This document shows positions 57,950 to 64,000 of a DNA stretch of 64,000 nucleotides, in pieces. Origin of the DNA: Chitinophaga sp. CF118 (GTDB lineage: Bacteria; Bacteroidota; Bacteroidia; Chitinophagales; Chitinophagaceae); NCBI RefSeq assembly GCF_900112615.1, contig NZ_FOMK01000001.1:2046001-2110000 (forward strand), written 5' to 3'. A program made the position numbers and the translations under genes. The notes beneath the pieces were generated by a model, which worked only from the letters and a program-made list of their open reading frames with translations, made no database searches and had not been told where the DNA came from. Each line of letters begins with the position of its first letter. Positions within the stretch are counted from its first letter, which is position 1.

Positions 57950-58572
57950 ACTGCTTCCTTATGCTTTATATAGATCTTTTGCCAGCTAAAATAACCTAAC
58001 ACCGCTACAATAAACAGGAAGATTGTTAACACTGCTGTGGGAAACAGTTTCTTATGAAATAAAAGGGGGATGGCTACCAGGTTTGAAACATTCAACACCA
58101 GCCAGTTCTCTATCTTTCTTTTTGCCAGTAACCACATGCCACTGCAGGCAGTAGCCGATACAAACGCATCTATTAATGGTACATCTGAATTGGAAAAGTT
58201 TTTCAGCAAATAATAGAAGGTACCCCAGCCAACCAGGGAAATGAGTAATACAATCATCCAATCTTGCCTGCTGGTCCATGTAATAGGCGTAACCGGTTCT
58301 GTTTCATCCTTTTTAGCCCAGTAATACCAACCATATATGCTCATAATAAAGTAGTAAGCATTCATGGTGGCCTCTGCATATAATTTAAACTGATCGCGAG
58401 AAAGCAGGTATACATAAATCCCTGTGCTTACCAGCCCTGTGGGATACAGCCAGATACTATTCTGTTTACTGCATATCACGCTAACCGCGCCAAATAGTGC
58501 TGCTATTATTTCTAACCAGCTCATGGCATGAACGCCTTCCCGCAAGCTCTGATAGATTATCTCAAAATTCAT
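57946..58572 (-). CDS. pnuC: Nicotinamide riboside transporter PnuC
   Basis: This membrane protein of about 208 residues has seven predicted helices. The PnuC hallmarks are 'SWLEIIAALFGAVSVICSKQNSIWLYPTGLVSTGIYVYLL', 'YAEATMNAYYFIMSIYGWYYW' and 'DAFVSATACSGMWLLAKRKIENWLVLNVSNLVAIPLL'. PnuC imports nicotinamide riboside by facilitated diffusion, with trapping by the downstream kinase, whose gene overlaps its stop codon by 4 bp. ATG 58572 is preferred because a -7 box lies just upstream at 58577. Confidence 0.93.
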   Translation of the reverse strand: MNFEIIYQSLREGVHAMSWLEIIAALFGAVSVICSKQNSIWLYPTGLVSTGIYVYLLSRDQFKLYAEATMNAYYFIMSIYGWYYWAKKDETEPVTPITWTSRQDWMIVLLISLVGWGTFYYLLKNFSNSDVPLIDAFVSATACSGMWLLAKRKIENWLVLNVSNLVAIPLLFHKKLFPTAVLTIFLFIVAVLGYFSWQKIYIKHKEAV

Positions 58573-58576
58573 GTGG

Positions 58577-58584
58577 CAAATATA
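58577..58584 (-). promoter_or_regulatory. -7 promoter box (TATATTTG) for pnuC
   Basis: An exact TAnnTTTG match on the minus strand, last base 5 nt from the A of the pnuC ATG, again implying almost no leader. Confidence 0.5.
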
Positions 58585-58611
58585 CGTACAGGCCGCTACT
58601 GGCAAATAAAA

Positions 58612-58633
58612 AGCACAGTCAAAAGACTGTGCT
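58612..58633 (-). terminator. Terminator of the nfu-like gene
   Basis: AGCACAGTC/GACTGTGCT, 9-bp perfect stem with a 4-nt loop and TTTTTATTT on the minus strand, 35 nt after the stop codon. Confidence 0.9.
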
Positions 58634-58667
58634 CCATTTTTAACACTATCATTCTCTCAACTATGGC

Positions 58668-59267
58668 TTATTCTGTTTCTGCCACTACTTCTTTCACTTC
58701 CGGGATCATCCGCTTCATCATGCCTTCAATACCAGCCTTCAGCGTAATCATAGAAGATGGGCAGCCTGAACAGGATCCCTGCAGCATTAACGTTACCGTA
58801 CCTTCGTTGTAATCTTTAAATTGAATTGCTCCTCCGTCCATTTCTACTGCAGGTTTCACGTAATTTTCAAGTAATTCTTTAATACGTTTTACTACATCAG
58901 TATCATCCGCACTCACTTCGTTACTACCGGAATCTTTAGTTATTACTATCTCGTCTTCATTCACAATAGGCCTGTTGTTATCCTCCAGGTATTCTTTCAG
59001 GAAAGCTTTGATAGTAGGTATGATATCGTTCCAGTCAGTGTCAGAGTTCTTTGTAAGGGTAATGAAGTTAGCCATAATAAAAACACCCCTGATAAACGGA
59101 AAGCTGAACAGCTCTGCCGCAAGAGGAGATGGTTTTGCACTGGCTTCATCCGGAAAATCGATGTGCTTGCCTGGATACAACAGTTTGTTAGCTACAAACT
59201 TCATTGTTTCCGGGTTTGGCGTCATCTCCGTATATATGCTGATAATTGGATTTCCAGTTTTAATCAT
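58668..59267 (-). CDS. NifU-like iron-sulfur protein (Nfu family)
   Basis: This protein of about 199 residues has two domains. The N-terminal Nfu_N domain contains 'SIYTEMTPNPETMKFVANKLL' and 'AAELFSFPFIRGVFIMANFITLTK'. The C-terminal NifU domain contains 'RIKELLENYVKPAVEMDGGAIQFKDYNEGTVTLMLQGSCSGCPSSMITLKAGIE', with the cluster-binding CSGC. Nfu proteins carry 4Fe-4S clusters to target enzymes. A promoter box lies 23 nt upstream of ATG 59267. Confidence 0.93.
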   Translation of the reverse strand: MIKTGNPIISIYTEMTPNPETMKFVANKLLYPGKHIDFPDEASAKPSPLAAELFSFPFIRGVFIMANFITLTKNSDTDWNDIIPTIKAFLKEYLEDNNRPIVNEDEIVITKDSGSNEVSADDTDVVKRIKELLENYVKPAVEMDGGAIQFKDYNEGTVTLMLQGSCSGCPSSMITLKAGIEGMMKRMIPEVKEVVAETE

Positions 59268-59290
59268 GGTATTCTGTTCTTTAGATAATG

Positions 59291-59298
59291 CAAAGGTA
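59291..59298 (-). promoter_or_regulatory. -7 promoter box (TACCTTTG) for the nfu-like gene
   Basis: An exact TAnnTTTG match followed by CAT on the minus strand, 23 nt before ATG 59267. The remaining 300 bp up to 59598 are AT-rich; a one-mismatch box TACTTTCG before the hydrolase gene (about 59563) is the only other signal I see. Confidence 0.5.
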
Positions 59299-59598
59299 GC
59301 AACTTTCACGCAGAAAGATGGGATAGAATCCCCGGAAACCTATCGAATTTTACAATAGATCTATAGACAAATAACATATTTATATAGTATCTGCAAGACT
59401 TTAATACTCATTCTGTCAGCGATCTATAACTATTGAAAGAATATCATTACACGTTAAATCCTCTGTTCAAATTACCAACGACAATAGAAACGGCTGGTTT
59501 AATTTTTAATAACAACATTGATAATTAGACTTGCAATACCATTCCTTAATTAAATGGTTTCATTACTTTCGCAATTTTCAGGTCATAACGAATTGTAG

Positions 59599-61149
59599 AT
59601 GATGGTGAAGCATTTATTAGCGGTAATGCTGCTGACAGGTCTCTTTTCCCAACAGGGTTTTGCACAGTTACCCCCAAAGAGGGAATTGCGTGCTGTATGG
59701 ATAGCAACAGTAGAGAATATTGACTGGCCATCGAGACGTGGACTGCCCGTAGAGCAGCAGAAACAGGAATTCATAAACATACTCAATACTCAACAGCGTA
59801 ATGGTATCAATGCGGTTGTAGTCCAGGTCCGCCCGGTGGCAGACGCTTTTTATGCATCTCCATTCGAACCCTGGTCCGAATATCTTACCGGTAAACAAGG
59901 GCAGGCACCGGATCCGTATTACGATCCCCTTCAATTCATGCTGGAAGAAACCCACAAGCGGGGTATGGAGTTTCATGCGTGGTTCAATCCCTACCGTGCA
60001 ATAATGAATGCCAGTCACAACAATGTAGCTGCTACTCACATCACCCGCCAGCGGCCACAGTGGTTCCTCACCTTCGATAACAGGAAATACTTTGATCCTG
60101 GAGTACCAGAGGTAAGGGAATACGTTACACAGATTATCCGTGATGTGGTACGCCGCTACGATATAGATGCCGTTCACTTTGACGACTATTTCTATCCTTA
60201 TCCTGTGCCCGGCAAAAACTTTCCCGACAATAGTTCCTACAGGTTATATGGCCGCGGAATGGCAAGGGACGACTGGCGCAGGTGGAATGTAGATACCATT
60301 ATCCAGATGGTTGGCAAAATGATTAAGGAAGAAAAACCCTGGGTGAAGTTTGGCATCAGCCCATTTGGTATATGGCGCGGCAAAGACAGGGATTCGGATG
60401 GCTCCTATTCGGGTAAAGGTGCACTCAGCAACTATGATGATCTATATGCAGATGTGCTGAAGTGGCTGAAGAATGGCTGGATAGACTATGCAGCTCCTCA
60501 GCTATATTGGGAGCGGGGTCATCGGGTGGCAGATTACGAAGTACTGCTCAACTGGTGGGCCCAGCATGGATATGGCCGCCATGTATATATTGGCCACGGA
60601 TTATACAGGATCAACAGCAATGCTGCCTGGAGTAATCCCGCAGAACTCCCGATCCAGATCACAGAACTACGCACCCTTAATACCATTCAGGGCAGCATTT
60701 TCTATAGCGCAAAATCTTTCACAGGAAATCCCCGGGGAATAGAAGATACCCTCCGGAACCATTTTTACCGCTATCCTGCATTAAGACCAACAATGCCCTG
60801 GTTGAAAGCAAACACTCCGTTCCCTCCATATTTTATTGATGCTTTTGAACGGGCGAATGGCCTGAATCTTTATTGGGCAGATGATGATACTTCCGGTCGT
60901 ACCAATCAATATGTACTGTATCGCTTCAATTCAAATGAAGTGATCAACCTGAACGATCCTGCAAAAATCCTGGCCATTCTTCCACAGATGTCGGACCCTC
61001 AGTACATAGATGTGACTTACGAAAAAGGGAGAATTTATACTTATGTAGTTACGGCACTGGATCGGTTACAGAATGAGAGCCATGCCAGTGATCCTTTATA
61101 TATGAAGATTGTAGGCCGTAAAGCGAGATTTATGTTTGATCCCGAATAA
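59599..61149 (+). CDS. GHL10 (DUF187) family glycoside hydrolase-like lipid-free exported protein
   Basis: This is a 516-residue protein with a signal peptide ('MMVKHLLAVMLLTGLFSQQGFAQ'). The catalytic TIM-barrel part (about 25-370) begins 'PKRELRAVWIATVENIDWPSRRGLP' and includes 'GINAVVVQVRPVADAFYASPFEPWSEYLTG', 'HKRGMEFHAWFNPYRA', 'YDIDAVHFDDYFYPYP' and 'WVKFGISPFGIWR'. The Asp/Glu residues in 'VHFDDYF' are candidates for catalysis. A C-terminal fibronectin-like domain follows. GHL10 enzymes are linked to cell-wall glycan hydrolysis (related to DigH of E. coli, which trims denuded glycans). It appears monocistronic. Confidence 0.88.
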   Translation: MMVKHLLAVMLLTGLFSQQGFAQLPPKRELRAVWIATVENIDWPSRRGLPVEQQKQEFINILNTQQRNGINAVVVQVRPVADAFYASPFEPWSEYLTGKQGQAPDPYYDPLQFMLEETHKRGMEFHAWFNPYRAIMNASHNNVAATHITRQRPQWFLTFDNRKYFDPGVPEVREYVTQIIRDVVRRYDIDAVHFDDYFYPYPVPGKNFPDNSSYRLYGRGMARDDWRRWNVDTIIQMVGKMIKEEKPWVKFGISPFGIWRGKDRDSDGSYSGKGALSNYDDLYADVLKWLKNGWIDYAAPQLYWERGHRVADYEVLLNWWAQHGYGRHVYIGHGLYRINSNAAWSNPAELPIQITELRTLNTIQGSIFYSAKSFTGNPRGIEDTLRNHFYRYPALRPTMPWLKANTPFPPYFIDAFERANGLNLYWADDDTSGRTNQYVLYRFNSNEVINLNDPAKILAILPQMSDPQYIDVTYEKGRIYTYVVTALDRLQNESHASDPLYMKIVGRKARFMFDPE

Positions 61150-61230
61150 ACAATTACTGTGATGTTGTTTTAATCGGAGAGGTACTACCATACCAGCTTC
61201 TGATCATTTTATCGATATCGGCAAAATGAT

Positions 61231-61264
61231 TTGCAGAGAACTTTCCCGGGAAAATTCTCTGCAA
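61231..61264. terminator. Bidirectional terminator
   Basis: TTGCAGAGAA/TTCTCTGCAA arms plus an inner TTCCCGGGAA palindrome form a nearly perfect 34-nt hairpin between the converging hydrolase and phosphatase genes. Confidence 0.8.
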
Positions 61265-61274
61265 TTTTCTAATG

Positions 61275-62906
61275 TTATTTATACACCGCCATCACTGGTT
61301 TGCCCACATTTCCATTTGGCATCTGAATATGTAACATCGCAGCAATAGTAGGCGCAATATCTGTCATGCTCACGGTCTCATTAGTTGCACCATGTTTCAC
61401 ATGCCAGCCCATAAACACCAATGGCAGGTGAGTATCAAAAGGATTCCAGCTACCATGTGTGGTTCCTTTATCATATCCCTGGTACCAGCCCGGTTCCTGA
61501 ATGATCATTAAAGCACCACAACGTTTAGGATTATATCCGTTGATAATCATTGTTTTGATAGGCTCCGGTACCGGACTATTGCCAATATTTTCTATGTCAA
61601 CGGCAAACTCAATTCCCGGCTGCTCTTGCAGATATCTTACTGCTTCTTTTTTAACAGCATCATAATCCAGCTTCTGTGCGGCTATCTTTTTTGTGTCAAA
61701 ACTCAGGTGGTAATTCTGACCGGAAAGCGCCAGCCCATCTACCCCAAACCGGGCTGCCAGTACAGCATTTACGCCAGCCACGAGTTTTGTCCCCGGTACA
61801 AGTCCCGCCGGAATGTTATGTTCCTGCATAAATCCTACAGAATGTGCCGCTCCATGATCTGCAGACAGAAACACCAGATAATTACCTTTACCCACCCGCT
61901 GATCCAGGTAGCGGAAAAATGCAGCCAGATCCTTATCGAGTCTCAGGTAAGTATCTTCCACTTCTATAGAATTCGGACCATACTGATGACCCACATAGTC
62001 CGTAGAAGCACAGTTGATAGTAAGGAAATCCGTTACGCTATCGCTGCCAAGACTATACCCCGCAATTGCAGCTTTGGCAAAATCCAGTGTCAACGTATTG
62101 CCGGAAGGCGTAGTGCGGAGGCTAGCAGGATCCTGCTGATAAATCACAGGCATATTATGCGGGAAAGTGCTTGTTGTTTCTCCTTTGAAATTTCCTTCCC
62201 ATTTAGCTTCATCAGAAGTACTCTGATGATATGTATTTATAGGATACAATGTTTCCCATGGTTTGGACATTAGTTTCGCTGGTTCTTTTGTATTGTTGAA
62301 ATCCTTTACCCAGCCTGGCAGGTCATTCATATAATAGGAGCTGGTAACAAAGCTACCATTACTATCATCTAACCAGAAAGCACCATCGGGCGTATGCCCA
62401 GCCGGCAGTATAGAAGCACGGTCTTTCAGGGACACGCCTACAACTTTTGAACGGAAATTCGTTGCCAGTTTCAATTCGTCTGTGATAGTAGAGGCCAGTA
62501 AGTTCCGGGGAGACATTTTTCCAGCATCAGAAGTGGTTCCTATTGATTGTACGGTAGTATCTTCTGTACAGTACCATTTGCGACCTGTTACCTGGTCTGT
62601 CCAGTCATTCCCGGTAATACCATGAATAGCAGGTATTGAACCTGTATAAATAGTGCTATGGCCTACCGCCGTAAATGAGGGCAGGTGTGTGATGTAAGCA
62701 TTTTCGCATGTAAACCCTTCTCCGAGCATCCGTTTGAACCCACCCGCTTCATAACGGTCAGCATAACGATACAGGTAATCCCAGCGCATCTGGTCTACCA
62801 CGATACCTACTACAAGTTTGGGCCGTTCAACAACCTTCTGTGCTATGACAGAAGTACTCTGAATCATTGCACATGCCAGTACAATAACGGATAATTGTTT
62901 ATTCAT
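61275..62906 (-). CDS. pafA: Alkaline phosphatase PafA-type
   Basis: This exported enzyme has about 543 residues and signal peptide 'MNKQLSVIVLACAMIQSTSVIAQ'. It belongs to the alkaline phosphatase/nucleotide pyrophosphatase superfamily. The first metal ligand lies in 'VGIVVDQMRWDYLYRY' and the Thr nucleophile in 'THLPSFTAVGHSTIYTGS' (near 78). 'GNDWTD' supplies Asn and 'VGVSLKDRASILPAGH' the Lys-x-Arg of PafA (about 160-165). 'CASTDYVGHQYGPNSIEVED' and 'FLSADHGAAHSVGF' give the remaining metal ligands. PafA in Elizabethkingia and Flavobacterium is a calcium-independent, broad-range phosphomonoesterase active even in high phosphate. ATG 62906 is chosen over the upstream start at 62924. Confidence 0.93.
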   Translation of the reverse strand: MNKQLSVIVLACAMIQSTSVIAQKVVERPKLVVGIVVDQMRWDYLYRYADRYEAGGFKRMLGEGFTCENAYITHLPSFTAVGHSTIYTGSIPAIHGITGNDWTDQVTGRKWYCTEDTTVQSIGTTSDAGKMSPRNLLASTITDELKLATNFRSKVVGVSLKDRASILPAGHTPDGAFWLDDSNGSFVTSSYYMNDLPGWVKDFNNTKEPAKLMSKPWETLYPINTYHQSTSDEAKWEGNFKGETTSTFPHNMPVIYQQDPASLRTTPSGNTLTLDFAKAAIAGYSLGSDSVTDFLTINCASTDYVGHQYGPNSIEVEDTYLRLDKDLAAFFRYLDQRVGKGNYLVFLSADHGAAHSVGFMQEHNIPAGLVPGTKLVAGVNAVLAARFGVDGLALSGQNYHLSFDTKKIAAQKLDYDAVKKEAVRYLQEQPGIEFAVDIENIGNSPVPEPIKTMIINGYNPKRCGALMIIQEPGWYQGYDKGTTHGSWNPFDTHLPLVFMGWHVKHGATNETVSMTDIAPTIAAMLHIQMPNGNVGKPVMAVYK

Positions 62907-63465
62907 AATCGATAATTTCAACATTCAATTGGTTTGCGTATCAAACACATACATTCTGTTCAATGTTGTTAAAATTATCTATCCTTTCAAAATATTAATT
63001 TATCAATGGGCAAATAAAAGGATAAAACTACACTCCTGAACCATTGAAATATTTCCGTTCCGGGCCATAAAAATTTACTCCTGAAAGGGCACAAGAGGTT
63101 ACTTTATAAAATAAATACTTTCATTTTTACTTCTTTGGAGGGATAAGAAAAAAGAAAATCAAACCTTTTGAAATAGCCTATAAAATGACACAAAAAAACT
63201 AAAGAAACAATTACTGAAATACAAAAATATATCCTTGTGAATGAGTTAGCATTACTTTAGTTAAAATTTGCACTTTTTTGAACAGCTAAATCAGGGGTCA
63301 GTAACTTCATATCCTTTCATTTATACATTAAAGACCACAAATTTTAATAATATTTTTTTCTGTCATTATGCATTAAATTCAATAACATGAAAGTACTTTT
63401 GTAACCATTTGGAAGGAGATTGTCCCAGATGGTGATAAATTTCTATACTTTTTAATTCTTAGTAT
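62907..63465. other. AT-rich intergenic region between divergent genes
   Basis: These 559 bp separate pafA from the DeoR-type gene. The sequence is very AT-rich with several A/T runs and no ORF worth noting. A -7 box (63394-63401) serves the regulator gene; I could not assign the pafA promoter. Confidence 0.6.
63394..63401 (+). promoter_or_regulatory. -7 promoter box (TACTTTTG) for the DeoR-type gene
   Basis: An exact TAnnTTTG match, 64 nt before ATG 63466, giving a leader of about 58 nt. Confidence 0.5.
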
Positions 63466-64000
63466 ATGTCAATGATAAATATTGCAGAACGGCATAAATA
63501 TATCCTCGACAGGCTGTCTGAGAAGGGATATGTAAACGTGGTGGATCTCTGCAAAGAGCTGGATGTATCTGGCGTTACCATTAGGAAAGACCTCAAATTA
63601 CTGGAAGACAAAGCTTTATTATTCCGATCTCACGGAGGTGCTACAATACACAATCCGTACATCAATGATAAGCCAGTCAACGAGAAGGAAAAGATCCGCA
63701 GGGACGAAAAGAACAATATTGCAATAGCCGCAGCTGCGTTGATAGCTCCCAACGATGCTATTATTATCTCCTCCGGTACTACAGCCCTGGCTCTTTCCAG
63801 GAACATTCACCCCAAAGGGCATCTTACGGTGATCACTCCTGCATTGAATGTAGCGCAGGAACTGCTTCGTCATCCGGAAATAGAGGTATTACAATTGGGT
63901 GGTATTGTGAGGAATAGCTCCTCTTCTGTTACCGGTACTTATGCAGAAAGAATCCTGGCAGACTTTTCCTGCAGCAAACTATTTCTGGGATTAGACGGGA
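63466..64000 (+). CDS. DeoR/GlpR family transcriptional regulator (cut by window edge)
   Basis: About 178 residues are present. The helix-turn-helix is 'HKYILDRLSEKGYVNVVDLCKELDVSGVTIRKDLKLLEDKALLFRSHGGA' (residues about 10-60), the standard DeoR N-terminus. The effector domain begins with 'EKEKIRRDEKNNIAIAAAALIAPNDAIIISSGTTALAL' (sugar-phosphate-binding SSGTT) and 'LTVITPALNVAQELL'. These repressors respond to phosphorylated sugars and usually control an adjacent catabolic operon, which would lie beyond base 64000. ATG 63472 is an alternative start. Confidence 0.93.
   Translation, partial: MSMINIAERHKYILDRLSEKGYVNVVDLCKELDVSGVTIRKDLKLLEDKALLFRSHGGATIHNPYINDKPVNEKEKIRRDEKNNIAIAAAALIAPNDAIIISSGTTALALSRNIHPKGHLTVITPALNVAQELLRHPEIEVLQLGGIVRNSSSSVTGTYAERILADFSCSKLFLGLDG

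Noticed and set aside
61626..62273. Plus-strand frame of 215 codons inside pafA
   Set aside because: Opposite a gene with complete catalytic motifs; the composition is Cys/Ile/Arg-rich and random-looking.
1..64000. tRNA, rRNA, prophage, restriction-modification or toxin-antitoxin loci
   Set aside because: I looked in the intergenic gaps and among the small genes and saw no cloverleaf-like sequence, rRNA, integrase, methyltransferase or typical toxin-antitoxin pair.

Overview
The window looks like chromosomal DNA from a Bacteroidota bacterium, most likely a Chitinophaga-like member of the Chitinophagaceae. The evidence is: Bacteroidota-type -7 promoter boxes (TAnnTTTG) before many genes; almost no Shine-Dalgarno sequences; a gldH gliding-motility lipoprotein; a Bat operon end; a fused CcoN-CcoO oxidase subunit; GLPGLI and large outer-membrane beta-barrel proteins; a PafA-type phosphatase; and futalosine-pathway menaquinone synthesis (MqnC). 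Both edges cut genes: a dusB-like gene at base 1 and a DeoR-type regulator at base 64000. I saw no rRNA, tRNA, CRISPR array, prophage or intact insertion sequence. The region is mostly core genome.

Layout. 1-3.6 kb: DusB, a CAAX-type membrane protease, a DUF2007 protein, then the phospholipid pair cdsA-psd and a cysteine-pair exported peptide. 3.8-5.3 kb: a divergent HAD nucleotidase and a short-chain dehydrogenase. 5.4-8.1 kb: batD-batE. 8.1-13.9 kb (minus strand): a LytTR two-component pair, an operon of gldH with an RprX/RprY-like two-component system, YicC endoribonuclease and a pseudouridine synthase. 14.0-24.8 kb: the respiratory island, consisting of a Crp/Fnr regulator, FixI/CcoI copper ATPase, CcoS, CcoNO, CcoQ, CcoP, CcoG, CcoH, a SafE-like protein and oxygen-independent HemN. 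Two promoters inside it carry FNR-like boxes with identical geometry, so the island reads as a self-contained low-oxygen cbb3 oxidase regulon.

24.8-36.2 kb: a tiny 22-23 codon transcription unit, an LpxD-like acyltransferase, an unknown exported protein, an NAD-dependent epimerase, 3-hydroxyacyl-CoA dehydrogenase and pheS. A second two-component system follows, divergent from a GLPGLI protein and a 967-residue outer-membrane barrel protein. 36.2-40.7 kb: a small membrane protein with a perfect Shine-Dalgarno, a Tat-exported hydroxypyruvate-isomerase-like protein, a GNAT enzyme, a DUF4136-like lipoprotein and mqnC. 40.8-45.6 kb: a cluster of four protease-like genes, two retropepsin-type and an active/inactive M16 pair. 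45.7-53 kb: an LprI-like protein, a degenerate ureohydrolase, an intergenic repeat region, a glycosyltransferase, an ArsC/Spx-like protein and polA. 53-64 kb: a GNAT enzyme, a C1 peptidase, TsaC/YciO, MtgA, the NadR-kinase/PnuC nicotinamide-riboside pair, an Nfu iron-sulfur protein, a GHL10-type glycoside hydrolase, PafA phosphatase and a DeoR-type regulator.

I did not find a clearly novel multi-gene defence or biosynthetic system. The points most worth following are: the matched FNR-type promoters with the cysteine-rich regulator; the tiny independent gene at 24951-25103; the 143-bp inverted-repeat element at 49539-49681; the 53-nt perfect palindrome at 55159-55211; the near-leaderless promoter/start arrangement of several genes; and protein pairs in which one member has lost catalytic residues.
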